Shown one piece after another: positions 28,836 through 37,740 of a stretch of 64,000 bases of DNA (positions are counted from its first letter, which is position 1; each line of letters starts with the position of its first letter). The notes beneath the pieces were generated by a model. It was not told where the DNA came from. It worked only from the letters and a program-made list of their open reading frames with translations, and ran no database searches. The stretch lies in the NCBI RefSeq assembly GCF_030408575.1, contig NZ_CP047047.1:1227991-1291990 (forward strand), in the 5' to 3' direction. This DNA comes from Corynebacterium auris. Its GTDB lineage: Bacteria > Actinomycetota > Actinomycetes > Mycobacteriales > Mycobacteriaceae. Position numbers and translations under genes: made by a program.

Positions 28836-30276
28836 GAGGGTGTCAGGAAGTTTGTGTGTGAGGCTCTGATCCAGAAGGAGTTTCACTGATAATGACTACC
28901 GTGTCACCGAAGAAAGGCCATGACCCGAGCAGGGTCAACGAGATCAGCGCGAAGCTGATGGAAAACCCGGAAATCGCCGCACTGATCGGCGAGCTATCAA
29001 CCTCCGTCGACGATGCCAGCGACCTGGTCAAAGGTCTATTGCAAGCCTCGATCAACGCGGGTCTGCAGGCGGAGATGGACGCCCATTTGGGGTACGGGCA
29101 CTCAGATCGCGCGGCCAAAGCCCAGGTAAGCCCCTCAAACGGTGGCAATCACCGCAACGGGTCGTACACCAAAACTGTGGGCACCGGCTACGGCCCGGTG
29201 GACATCACAGTGCCTCGGGATAGAGCGGGCACGTTTCACCCGGTCATGGTGCCGAAAGGGGCACGCCGGCTGACAGAGCTCGATGACATGATCGTCTCGC
29301 TCTACGCCGGCGGAATGACGGTACGCGATATCCAGCACCACCTGGCATCGACCCTGGGGGTGGACATCAGCCCGGATACCATCAGTACCATCACCGATGC
29401 GGTCCTCGATGAGGTGATGGTGTGGCAAAACCGTCAGCTCGATGAGTTCTACCCGGTCATTTTCCTCGACGCGCTGCGGGTGAAAATCCGCGATGGTCAC
29501 CGGGTGGTCAATAAAGCCTGCTACATGGCTGTTGGCATCGACATCGACGGGACCAAACACATCCTGGGACTATGGATCGCCGACAATGAAGGGGCTGCAT
29601 TCTGGGCATCCGTGTGCGCGGACCTGGCGAACCGTGGAGTCAATGACGTGTTCATCGTCTGCTGCGACGGGCTCAAAGGCCTGCCTGAGGCCGTGGAAGC
29701 GACCTGGCCGAACTCGATGGTACAAACCTGCATCGTGCACCTGATCCGGGCCGCCAACAGGTGGGTGTCCTATAAGGACCGCAAATCTGTATCCAGCGCG
29801 CTGCGGCAGGTCTACACCGCACCGAACGAGGACGCCGCTTGCGCCGCCCTCGATGCCTTCGAAGCCTCGGAACTGGGGCGGAAGTACCCCCAGTCGGTGA
29901 AGGTCTGGCGTGATGCGTGGGAGAGGTTTATACCGTTTCTGCAGTTCCCGCCTGCAGCTCGCCGGGTGCTCTACACCACCAATGCCATCGAGTCGCTTAA
30001 CGCTGAGCTGCGGAAAGCGACCCGCAACCGTGGCCAATTCCCCACGGATGCTGCGGCGTTGAAGACGCTGTGGTTGATGGTCTGCAACATCGAGGACAAA
30101 CGCGCCGCCCAACGCGCGAAAAAAGCGAAGCGGGCAATCGACTGCAACGGCTATATTGAAGGGGCGAAAACCTCAGGGTGGAAACAAGCCATCAACCAAC
30201 TATCCGTGGCCTACCCAGACCGGTTCGCCAACTACTTGTAAACCAAGCCCCCGCACACAAACAAACGGACACTCTC
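28836..30276 (+). mobile_element. IS256-family insertion sequence, apparently complete
   Basis: 1441 bp. The imperfect terminal repeats begin GAGGGTGTC at 28836 and, on the other strand, GAGAGTGTC at 30276, and share the inner block GTTTGTGTG. The 9-bp direct repeat CAGCGTTCT flanks it (28827-28835 and 30277-30285). It carries one intact transposase gene. It inserted into codon 16-17 of istA of the older IS21-type element. Confidence 0.92.
28892..30241 (+). CDS. IS256-family (mutator-type) transposase
   Basis: 449 residues, no visible damage. The DDE triad is found in VIFLDALRVKIRDG, FIVCCDGLKGLPEA and TTNAIESLNAELRK; the family signature around CIVHLIRAANRWVSYKDRK is present. ATG 28892 has AGAAGGAG 12 bases upstream. 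Length and motifs are those of functional IS256 transposases. Confidence 0.95.
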   Translation: MTTVSPKKGHDPSRVNEISAKLMENPEIAALIGELSTSVDDASDLVKGLLQASINAGLQAEMDAHLGYGHSDRAAKAQVSPSNGGNHRNGSYTKTVGTGYGPVDITVPRDRAGTFHPVMVPKGARRLTELDDMIVSLYAGGMTVRDIQHHLASTLGVDISPDTISTITDAVLDEVMVWQNRQLDEFYPVIFLDALRVKIRDGHRVVNKACYMAVGIDIDGTKHILGLWIADNEGAAFWASVCADLANRGVNDVFIVCCDGLKGLPEAVEATWPNSMVQTCIVHLIRAANRWVSYKDRKSVSSALRQVYTAPNEDAACAALDAFEASELGRKYPQSVKVWRDAWERFIPFLQFPPAARRVLYTTNAIESLNAELRKATRNRGQFPTDAAALKTLWLMVCNIEDKRAAQRAKKAKRAIDCNGYIEGAKTSGWKQAINQLSVAYPDRFANYL

Positions 30277-30352
30277 CAGCGTTCTTACCGCCAGATTGAA
30301 CACCAGCTCGGATGCTCGCACCGCGCGGTTTCACGAGCGAACCAAATCCTCA

Positions 30353-30760
30353 GTTGGTAAAACCTACCTCGCCCAAGCACTCATCACCGCAGCATGCCGC
30401 AACGACTACTCCGCACGGTTCTACCGCACCGACATGCTCGCCGCCGAACTGGCAGTCCTCCGCCCCGATAACCCCACACGGCTGAAGTTCATCCAGCAAC
30501 TCCACGACGTCGATGTCCTAGTCCTGGATGACTTTCTCACCGCACCTGTTGATGCCGCGACCGCGCACCAGCTACTCAATATCCTCGCCGGGCGGGAACG
30601 CAAAGTCTCAACCGTTGTGACCTCACAGTTCACCCCACACGAGTGGTACAAGTCCATCCCCGACGCCGTGATCTCCGAGTCAATCCTCAACCGACTCGTC
30701 TCCGGCGCCGAAATCATCACACTCGAAGGACCAAACATGCGCCTGACCACCAACGCATAA
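30353..30760 (+). pseudogene. istB: istB remnant (IS21 ATP-binding helper), 5'-truncated
   Basis: The frame begins inside the Walker A motif (VGKTYLAQALITAAC) and continues through Walker B (DVDVLVLDDFLTAPVD) and sensor 1 (STVVTSQFTPHEWY) to the stop at 30758-30760. The N-terminal part, including the first Gly residues of the P-loop, is lost by the deletion that joined it to istA. Confidence 0.85.
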
Positions 30761-31101
30761 CAACCGGCAACGCCTGAGTGAGATACCGCTACCGGGTACT
30801 CACTCAGGCGCTACCAGATGCTCACCACACCGCTACCATTTCGGTCTTCTGAACAGTCGCATCGAGTGCTGCGTGAGTATCGCACAGCTCAAACGAGAGC
30901 ATGACATCCCCATGATGCAGCCAGGCCGGGTGGATGTCGTCCACCAGAGAGCCGAAGCCTTCGGCCAGGAGCACGGCATCAGCACGGAGTTCCTGCGCAG
31001 CCTCTACGAGGTGATCATCACCGAGACCTGCCGCGTCGAAGACCTCATCATCGATGAGGCTCCCGCGCCCAGCGACAGCGCTGCGTCGAGGTAGCACCCC
31101 G

Positions 31102-33183
31102 ATGAAAACCCTCCTGATCGACAACTTCGACTCGTTCACCTACAACCTCCGCGATCTCGCCCACCGCGTGTTCGGAACTGAACCAGTCGTCATCACCAAC
31201 GACGCCAACTGGGCCGACATCTCCCTCGACGACTTCGACGGCATCATCGTCTCACCCGGCCCGGGCCGCCCCCAACGGTCCGGGGACCTGGGAATCTCGC
31301 AGCAAGCTTTCGACCAGAACCGGTTGCCCGTGCTGGGCGTATGCCTCGGCCATCAGGCACTCTCATTCGCCTCGGGCGCGACCGTCGATCTGGCGCCCGA
31401 GCCCATGCACGGCAGGGTCACGAGCGTGCACCACTACGACACCGACCTCTTCCAAGGCGTGCCCCAAGGGTTCCGAGCGGTGTGCTACCACTCCCTGGCA
31501 GTCACCGACCTGCCCGCCGACGTCGAACCGACCGCGTGGACCCCGGACGGCGTAGTCATGGCGGTCCGGCACAAGACCCGACCGTACTGGGGCATCCAAT
31601 TCCACCCCGAGTCGGCGCTGACCGAGTGGGGCGAAGCGATGCTGATGAACTTCCAGACTCTCGTGCACACGCACCCACGAACCCCCACGACCGATCACCT
31701 CGCCCTCGTCCGGCATCCCCAGCACCACCGGCGTCTGCGCGTGGAATGGCAGCGAATCAACGGCGAACCCGACGCGCAACGCCTGTTCGAAAGCCTCTAC
31801 TCTGCTCGTGAGACCAGCTTCTGGCTCGATAGCTCGACCATGGATCCGGTCTCCAAACGCCTGACCATCATGGGCGATGCCACCGGACCGCTCGCCGAGA
31901 CCCTGCAGTACGACGTCACCGCCAGACAGTGGCGCGTTCGCGGCAACGACGGTGAACGAACCATCAACCAGGACTTCTATACCTACCTGCGAGCCCAGCT
32001 ACACCAGCGCGCAGTCCCTGCCGTCGAAGAACTTCCCTTCGACTTCAACCTCGGCTACGTCGGCGCTCTCGGCTACGAGCTCAAAGACGAGACCGTCGGA
32101 ACACCCGCCCATCGCTCACCCCACCCGGATGCGGCACTGATCTTCGCCGACCGCGCCATCGTCATCGACCATCGCGAGTGCTACACCTACCTGCTCACCC
32201 TCGTCGACGACAGCCAACCAACCACGCGGACGGCCGCCGCTGACTGGCTGTCACAGACATCTGCCACTGCCCGTGAAGCCGTCGCTAATGCTGACGACCG
32301 CCAGTCGGAGGCCGCGAACGTCCCGATCCTGAGGGAGCCGACCGCGCTCGAGTTCGAGCTCGACCAGAACCGTGCCTCCTACCTGGCGAGCATCCAGACG
32401 TGCCTGGAAAAGATCCGCGACGGCGAATCCTATGAGATCTGCCTGACGAACATGGCCGAAGCCGGACCGATCGCCGATGCGTATGCCGCCTACCGCGCGC
32501 TACGGCAGACGAGCCCGGTACCGTTCGGCGCCTTCCTGCGACTCGGGGACCTCGCCATCCTCAGCGCCTCACCCGAACGATTCCTCCGCGTCGGCGTCGA
32601 CCACCAGGTCGAAGCGAAACCCATCAAAGGCACCCGCCCCCGGGGAACCACCCCGGGTGATGACCAGGAACTGCGCAAAGACGTATCCACCAACGGGAAA
32701 GACCGCGCCGAAAACCTGATGATCGTCGACCTGCTCCGCAACGACCTCAACCGCGTCTGCACAGTCGGCAGCGTCCGCGCCGACGACATCTTCACCGTCG
32801 AGACCTTCTCCCACGTCCACCAACTCGTCAGCACCATCACCGGCACTCTGCGGCCGGAGCTAACCGCCGTGGACTGCGTGCAGGCCACCTTCCCCGGCGG
32901 CTCCATGAGCGGCGCACCCAAGATCCGCACGATGGAGATCATCAGCAGCCTCGAACACCGAGCACGCGGCTTCTACTCCGGAGCCATCGGCTGGTTCTCC
33001 CTCAGCGGCGCAGCCGACCTGAGCATCACCATCCGCACCCTCGTCTCCGATCACACCTCCACCACGTTCGGCGTCGGCGGAGCGATCGTCGCCCAATCGG
33101 ACCCCCTTGACGAATTCGAGGAAACCCTCGTGAAAGCCTGCGCCCTGCTCACCGCCCTCGAATCGAAAGTCACCAACGCATGA
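31102..33183 (+). CDS. papA: PapA-type 4-amino-4-deoxychorismate synthase (amidotransferase-synthase fusion)
   Basis: 693 residues. Residues 1-190 are a class I glutamine amidotransferase (nucleophile Cys81 in GVCLGHQ; YWGIQFHPES). Residues from about 240 to 690 are a chorismate-binding domain ending in SGAPKIRTMEII and FYSGAIGW. The motif PIKGTRPRG has Lys509, the nucleophile of aminodeoxychorismate synthases; anthranilate synthases have Ala there. It aminates chorismate to aminodeoxychorismate. ATG 31102 follows GAGG, 7 bp after the papB stop. With no PabC-type lyase nearby and papB/papC flanking, the product goes to p-aminophenylalanine rather than folate. Confidence 0.92.
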   Translation: MKTLLIDNFDSFTYNLRDLAHRVFGTEPVVITNDANWADISLDDFDGIIVSPGPGRPQRSGDLGISQQAFDQNRLPVLGVCLGHQALSFASGATVDLAPEPMHGRVTSVHHYDTDLFQGVPQGFRAVCYHSLAVTDLPADVEPTAWTPDGVVMAVRHKTRPYWGIQFHPESALTEWGEAMLMNFQTLVHTHPRTPTTDHLALVRHPQHHRRLRVEWQRINGEPDAQRLFESLYSARETSFWLDSSTMDPVSKRLTIMGDATGPLAETLQYDVTARQWRVRGNDGERTINQDFYTYLRAQLHQRAVPAVEELPFDFNLGYVGALGYELKDETVGTPAHRSPHPDAALIFADRAIVIDHRECYTYLLTLVDDSQPTTRTAAADWLSQTSATAREAVANADDRQSEAANVPILREPTALEFELDQNRASYLASIQTCLEKIRDGESYEICLTNMAEAGPIADAYAAYRALRQTSPVPFGAFLRLGDLAILSASPERFLRVGVDHQVEAKPIKGTRPRGTTPGDDQELRKDVSTNGKDRAENLMIVDLLRNDLNRVCTVGSVRADDIFTVETFSHVHQLVSTITGTLRPELTAVDCVQATFPGGSMSGAPKIRTMEIISSLEHRARGFYSGAIGWFSLSGAADLSITIRTLVSDHTSTTFGVGGAIVAQSDPLDEFEETLVKACALLTALESKVTNA

Positions 33184-34193
33184 GCACGACACCCACCCAG
33201 CCCTCATCGCGGTCGAAACAAGCCGTCATCGTCGGTTTCGGGCCCGTCGGCCAGATGATCGCGAGCATCCTCGCCCCACACGGCTGGCACATTCACGCCC
33301 TCGACACGCGACCGCGTGTCAGTTTCGACGGCGCCCAAGCCCTCAGCACTCTGGAGCAGTATCTCGAGGTCGACGCCCGCCAGCCGACTCCGGCCACCGC
33401 TGCGGCACTAACATCCTGCTCGCTGGTCGTCCTCGCTGTGCCCGAGGAGTCCGCCCTCGAGACACTGGAAGCACTCGCCCCGCTCCTGCCCGCTGACGCA
33501 CTCATCGTCGAGACGCTCTCCCGCAAGGACCGCCTCCGTGCCCACCTGGCAGCGGCGGTACCGGAGCACGCGATGCTGAGCATCAACCCGCTGTTCCATC
33601 CCGGGCTCGGACCCCGCGGCAATCGCATAGCCGTCGTCGACCCCGTCACGCATCCCACAGTCACCGACGTCGTGTCCTGCATCGAGGACGCCGGCGCCCG
33701 GGTGGTCTTTCTGAGTGCGCGCGAGCACGACAACGAGCTCGTCGCCGTTCAAGCCCTCACGCACAGTGCGCTCCTGGCGTTCGCGGCCAGCCTGCCGCAC
33801 ATCGTCGCCGACGTCGACCGCTGCCTGGAGTTCGCGCCCCCACCGACCCGCCTGCTGATGGCCCTGGCCGCACGCGTGGCATCGGGCTCACCCGAGACCT
33901 ACTGGGACATCCAAGGCGCAGCCCTCGGCCAGCCGCCGGCGCGCGACATTCTGGCCAACGCACTGGCTCGACTCGACGACGACCTCGCACAGGACTCGCC
34001 GGCATCGTTCGCCCAGTCCCTGGCGGAGAACCAGTCCTGGTTCAACACCCGCCTCGCCTCGCTCACCGACCTCGCTCAGACCGCCCTCGGCCACACCATC
34101 GACACGACCGCGCCGCGGCCGGCGGCCTCCGATGACCAGACCCCGGCCACACCATCTTCGAAGGAGAATCCCGATGTCCACGACGACCACTAA
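33180..34193 (+). CDS. papC: PapC-type 4-amino-4-deoxyprephenate dehydrogenase
   Basis: 337 residues of the prephenate dehydrogenase family. NAD site VIVGFGPVGQMIASILAPHG (residues about 16-35); the catalytic-site region INPLFHPGLGPRG and the C-terminal helical domain (ALTHSALLAFAASLP) are present. It would oxidatively decarboxylate aminodeoxyprephenate to p-aminophenylpyruvate. The start overlaps the papA stop as ATGA. No dedicated aminotransferase follows, so the last amination may use a housekeeping enzyme. The last residues are Pro/Asp rich and overlap the next gene by 20 bp. Confidence 0.88.
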   Translation: MSTTPTQPSSRSKQAVIVGFGPVGQMIASILAPHGWHIHALDTRPRVSFDGAQALSTLEQYLEVDARQPTPATAAALTSCSLVVLAVPEESALETLEALAPLLPADALIVETLSRKDRLRAHLAAAVPEHAMLSINPLFHPGLGPRGNRIAVVDPVTHPTVTDVVSCIEDAGARVVFLSAREHDNELVAVQALTHSALLAFAASLPHIVADVDRCLEFAPPPTRLLMALAARVASGSPETYWDIQGAALGQPPARDILANALARLDDDLAQDSPASFAQSLAENQSWFNTRLASLTDLAQTALGHTIDTTAPRPAASDDQTPATPSSKENPDVHDDH

Positions 34194-35409
34194 CCGGAAG
34201 AACGTCTACGAACGACGCTCCGCCTGGACGACCGACATGTACGACCAGGCAGCCCAGGCGGGAATCACAAACCACAGCGTGCGCGAGCGCACGTCAGACG
34301 GCGTCATCCTCGACGACGGCAAGACCTACACCGAGTTCGTCTCCTGCTCCTACCTCGGACTCGAATCCCACCCACGCCTGGTCCACGCTGCCCAGAACTC
34401 CATCCGGAAGGTCGGAGTACACCTATCGGCCTCGCGCAACAGCATGCACACCACCGACCTCGACGACCTCGAGGAAGCGCTGACGACGATGTACGGCGGA
34501 TCCCGTGCCATCGTGTTCAACTCCGTCAGCAGCGTGCACCTGGGCGTACTGCCGCTGCTGGGCACCGGGTTGCTTCCGAGCTACCCGATCGCCAGCAGCG
34601 GCCCGGAGTTCCTCTTCGACCGCACCGCGCACGCGTCGATGCAGAGCCTGCGCGGCATCCTCGACCAGATCGGGCCGACCAACCGCTTCGACAGCACGGA
34701 TCTGAGCACTCTGGAACCCTTGCTGGTGGAAGCGAAGAACGCTTCCCGCAGCCCAATCATTCTCGTTGACGGCGTGGGATCGATGGGAGGCCTCATCGAC
34801 GTTGCCACCCTGGCACGCCTGGCCGCGGAACACGGTGGTTACGTCTACATCGACGACGCGCACGGCATCTCGATCAACGGGCGCCTCGGAACGGGATACG
34901 CCTACACCGCCCTGTCCGGGAACATCATCGGCGAAGTCCTCCTCGTCGGGTCACTCTCCAAGGCCTTCGGCGGCTCCGGCGGATTCGCCCTCGTCGACAC
35001 CGACGCCGACGCCACGGTCATCCGCCGCGAGGCCAACCCCCTCGTATTCGGACACGCCAACATGGCACCCCACACCGCCGTCAACGCCGAATCCGCGCGT
35101 ATGCACCTGGACGGGTCGGTCGAGAAGCTCCAGGCCACCCTGTGGGACAACGTCGCCCACTTCGACAACGCCACCGGCCACCAGGGCGTCAACGCCGGCT
35201 CACGGTCTCCGATCCGGGGCGTCACCTTCGACAGCGAACAGGCCACCCTCGAGGCCGGCATCGCGTTGAAGGACGCCGGCGTTCTCTGCTTCCCCGTGTT
35301 CTACCCGATCGTCGCCCACGGCACCGGGCTGCTGAGATTCGCGCTGTCGGCACGGCACACCCCGGCCCAGATCGACCACCTCGCCGCCCTTGTCACCGAC
35401 ACCCCCTAA
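34174..35409 (+). CDS. Alpha-oxoamine synthase-like PLP enzyme
   Basis: 411 residues from ATG 34174, with AAGGAG 8-13 bases upstream. Fold type I aminotransferase of the AOS branch (8-amino-7-oxononanoate synthase, KBL, CqsA relatives): YLGLESHPRL, HTTDLDDLEEAL, VDGVGSMGG, YIDDAHGIS and the PLP lysine Lys263 in GSLSKAFGGSGG. AOS enzymes condense an amino acid with an acyl thioester and lose CO2, giving an alpha-aminoketone. Here PAPA or its derivative is a plausible partner; that is inference. A role as plain aminotransferase cannot be excluded. Confidence 0.8.
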   Translation: MSTTTTNRKNVYERRSAWTTDMYDQAAQAGITNHSVRERTSDGVILDDGKTYTEFVSCSYLGLESHPRLVHAAQNSIRKVGVHLSASRNSMHTTDLDDLEEALTTMYGGSRAIVFNSVSSVHLGVLPLLGTGLLPSYPIASSGPEFLFDRTAHASMQSLRGILDQIGPTNRFDSTDLSTLEPLLVEAKNASRSPIILVDGVGSMGGLIDVATLARLAAEHGGYVYIDDAHGISINGRLGTGYAYTALSGNIIGEVLLVGSLSKAFGGSGGFALVDTDADATVIRREANPLVFGHANMAPHTAVNAESARMHLDGSVEKLQATLWDNVAHFDNATGHQGVNAGSRSPIRGVTFDSEQATLEAGIALKDAGVLCFPVFYPIVAHGTGLLRFALSARHTPAQIDHLAALVTDTP

Positions 35410-35427
35410 CTCACCAGGAGAGCCCCC

Positions 35428-37740
35428 ATGACCACACAGACATTCGACGCCATCGTCGTCGGAAACGGAGCCATCGGCAGCTCCCTCGCCGTCGAACTCG
35501 CCGACCGCGGCCTCACCGTCGCGCTGATCGGCCCCGAGAACCGGCAGTACGCGGCATCGACCGCCGCCGGTGCCATGCTCGGCTGCTTCGGTGAGGTCAC
35601 CGCCGACCTCATCAGCGACGATCCAGGACGGACGAAGTTCGCCCTCGACCTGAAAGCCAAAGAGCTCTGGCCCGACTGGGTCGAGAAGATCTCCGACCAC
35701 TCACCCCTGGATGGCACCGACCTGTTCACCGCCTCGGGCACCACGGTCATCCTCAACACCGTCGGTACCCGCGAGATCGACACCGAGAACTTCTCCGCCA
35801 TCCAGAAGACCCTGCAGGAGAACAAGGAGCCCTTCGACACCGTCGACGTCGACGACATCGGCTGGGTCGACGCCGACCCGAACTCCCGTCCGCTCGAAGC
35901 GATCCACATCCCCAGCGAGCACGCCGTCGACTCCGGCCGTCTCCTGGCACGCCTCGAAGGCGCCGCCGCCGCCCGCGGCTGCACCCTCATCCACGAACGG
36001 GCCGTGAGCCTGCGCGAAGATCAAGGCTGCATCCGCGCCGTGGTCCTAGACAACGGGGACGTGATCGAAGCTGGCCAGGTCGTGCTCGCCGCCGGTGTGG
36101 GCTCCCAGGCGCTCATCGACTTCGTCCCCGGGCTCGGCGCCACCATCCCGCGCCTAGTCGCCGGCTACGGGGTCTCCGCAGTGATGACCACCCATGACGG
36201 CACCCAGCCCCAATCCGTGATCCGGACCCCGAACCGCGCGTTCGCTTGCGGCCTCCATGTCGTCCCGCGAGGCCTGGGGCAGGTCTACGTCGGCGCGACC
36301 AACATCATTAACCCGTCCGTAATGACCGAACCCGTCCTGCGCGATCTGGAGTTCGTCCTCGGATGCGCACACCGTCAGATCCGACGGAACCTCTGGTCGA
36401 GCAGTGTGCGGCGCATCAACGTTGGCAACCGGCCTGTCTCCCTCGACGGGTTCCCCCTGCTGGGCGAGACCCCGGTCCAGGGTCTGTGGATGACCACCGG
36501 CACCTACCGCGACGGCCTGTTCCTGTCGCCGCTGATCGCCCAGGAATTCGCCGACCGCCTCACCGGTGGCAGCGGCGAAGCGGACCTGTCGCTGTTCACC
36601 CCCGAACGTGCCCCGGTCCGGCGGGCCGGCGGCCGGCCCCGCATCATCGACACCACCGTCCAGCACATGCTCGCCACCGGCTACGAGCACCATTGGACGA
36701 TCCCCACCGACTGGCAGGAATACCTCGAAGCCGACCTCCAGCCGATCTACCAGAACTGGGCCGATCAGATCGACGACGACTTCACGCCACCGCCCGAACT
36801 GGTCGCCTCCTCACGCCTGCACCCGCAAATGGTGCAGTGGCTGCGCGACTACTACGACGCCACCCGCGAGAAGTTCGGCGCACCGGATCGGGCACCGGCC
36901 CCCACCCGGGCAGAACTCACCCGGAACGCGACGCGGCAGCTGCACACGGCGAACGTTCCCACCCCCGCCGCCGACGCCCAGGTGCTGGCCGAGCACACCT
37001 TCGGCACCACCGACGACACAACGGCACCGGATACGGCCGAACGCGAGCAGTTCCTTAACCTCGTGGCGAGGCGCAGCAACCGGGAGCCCCTGGAGTACCT
37101 GACCGGGCGCGTCCACGTTCTCGGACTCGATCTCACCGTCCGCCCGGGCGTGTTCATCCCCCGAGTGCACTCCGAGGCCATGGTGACCGCCGCGATCGAG
37201 AACCTCTCCACGCCCACGCCGACGGTCGTCGATCTGTGCACCGGCACCGGAGCCATCGCCCTGGCGGTCGCGACCCGGCTGCCCCAGGCACGCGTGATCG
37301 GAGCCGACGTGGCCGAATCCGCCGTGGCATGCGCCCAAGAGAACGCCGACCGTCTGGAGAGCGTCGATGCCGGACGGGTCGAGTTCCTCCAGGCCGACAT
37401 AGGCAACGAGAGCTTCGCCGATGACCTGACCGGCACGACGGATCTCGTCACCGCGAACCCGCCCTATGTGCCCACGGACCTGCACATACCCAGCGAATGG
37501 GCGGTCTACCAGCCCAAGACGGCGCTGTACTCGGGCGCGGACGGCCTCGACCTCACCCGTCTCGTGGCACGCACCGCGCACCGGCTCCTGCGACCGGGAG
37601 GCACGTTCGCCCTCGAGCACTACGACGCAGCCCTCGACGAGATCCTCACGATCCTCACCGACGTCGGCTTCGGGCAGATCACCAGTCACCGGGACCATGA
37701 CAAACTTCCGCGATTCATCCTCGCGGTCAAGGAGAGTTGA
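35428..37740 (+). CDS. Fusion of a FAD-dependent amine oxidase and an NPPY-type N-methyltransferase
   Basis: 770 residues in one uninterrupted frame. Residues 1-400 are a DAO/glycine oxidase-like flavoprotein: GNGAIG at about 12-17, STAAGAMLG, VLAAGVGSQAL, and C-terminal GNRPVSLDGFPLLGETP. After a linker of about 100 residues, residues 500-770 resemble PrmC/HemK: EPLEYLTGRVHVLG, SAM motif I DLCTGTGAIALA (from Asp602) and NPPY at 677-680. NPPY enzymes methylate planar nitrogens such as Gln amides or adenine amines, so the aromatic amine of PAPA is a chemically fitting target. ATG 35428 with CAGGAG upstream. Natural fusion is supported by the lack of any stop or internal ribosome binding site I could find. 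Confidence 0.82.
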   Translation: MTTQTFDAIVVGNGAIGSSLAVELADRGLTVALIGPENRQYAASTAAGAMLGCFGEVTADLISDDPGRTKFALDLKAKELWPDWVEKISDHSPLDGTDLFTASGTTVILNTVGTREIDTENFSAIQKTLQENKEPFDTVDVDDIGWVDADPNSRPLEAIHIPSEHAVDSGRLLARLEGAAAARGCTLIHERAVSLREDQGCIRAVVLDNGDVIEAGQVVLAAGVGSQALIDFVPGLGATIPRLVAGYGVSAVMTTHDGTQPQSVIRTPNRAFACGLHVVPRGLGQVYVGATNIINPSVMTEPVLRDLEFVLGCAHRQIRRNLWSSSVRRINVGNRPVSLDGFPLLGETPVQGLWMTTGTYRDGLFLSPLIAQEFADRLTGGSGEADLSLFTPERAPVRRAGGRPRIIDTTVQHMLATGYEHHWTIPTDWQEYLEADLQPIYQNWADQIDDDFTPPPELVASSRLHPQMVQWLRDYYDATREKFGAPDRAPAPTRAELTRNATRQLHTANVPTPAADAQVLAEHTFGTTDDTTAPDTAEREQFLNLVARRSNREPLEYLTGRVHVLGLDLTVRPGVFIPRVHSEAMVTAAIENLSTPTPTVVDLCTGTGAIALAVATRLPQARVIGADVAESAVACAQENADRLESVDAGRVEFLQADIGNESFADDLTGTTDLVTANPPYVPTDLHIPSEWAVYQPKTALYSGADGLDLTRLVARTAHRLLRPGGTFALEHYDAALDEILTILTDVGFGQITSHRDHDKLPRFILAVKES

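Larger units (their letters stand above)
28788..30360 (+). pseudogene. istA: istA remnant (IS21 transposase N-terminus), interrupted by IS256
   Basis: ATG 28788 encodes MTDYRAVMTLLIRQRS up to 28835. After the IS256 element and one duplication, the frame resumes at 30286 with YRQIEHQLGCSHRAVSRANQ, a helix-turn-helix typical of IstA. It then runs out at TAA 30358-30360 where the deletion fuses it to istB sequence. The catalytic DDE domain is entirely lost. Confidence 0.8.
28642..30855 (+). mobile_element. IS21-family element, internally deleted, with IS256 nested inside
   Basis: Both ends start TGTT and have TGGTAG 17 bases in, then further GGTAGC copies at 22-bp intervals (28659, 28681, 28703; mirrored at the right end). 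The flanks carry the 5-bp duplication GTCGC (28637-28641 and 30856-30860). After removing the nested IS256, only about 770 bp remain, with the first 39 codons of istA joined to the Walker A region of istB, so about two thirds of a normal IS21 is missing. It cannot move on its own. Confidence 0.88.
28543..31094 (+). pseudogene. papB: PapB-type 4-amino-4-deoxychorismate mutase, split by an insertion
   Basis: Codons from ATG 28543 to 28641 encode the start of an AroQ-type mutase (RRDELDALDAQLLDILRRR). The frame resumes at 30861 with IECCVSIAQLKREHDIPMMQ and runs to TAG 31092-31094, ending EVIITETCRVEDLII. Removing 28642-30860 (the IS21-type element plus one copy of the GTCGC duplication) joins the halves in frame into about 110 residues. 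Short chorismate mutases with IPMMQPxRV and ETCRxED motifs are the PapB/CmlD type of PAPA biosynthesis, which rearrange aminodeoxychorismate to aminodeoxyprephenate. As found, the gene cannot make an intact enzyme. Confidence 0.88.

Noticed and set aside
30178-30360. A 60-codon gene across the right end of IS256
   Set aside because: It is the distal half of the interrupted istA frame joined by chance to IS256 sequence.
31102-33183. Anthranilate synthase (TrpE-TrpG fusion) or phenazine PhzE
   Set aside because: The motif is PIKGT with the aminodeoxychorismate-synthase lysine, not PIAGT, and the amidotransferase is N-terminal, unlike PhzE. The neighbouring mutase and dehydrogenase also point to PAPA.
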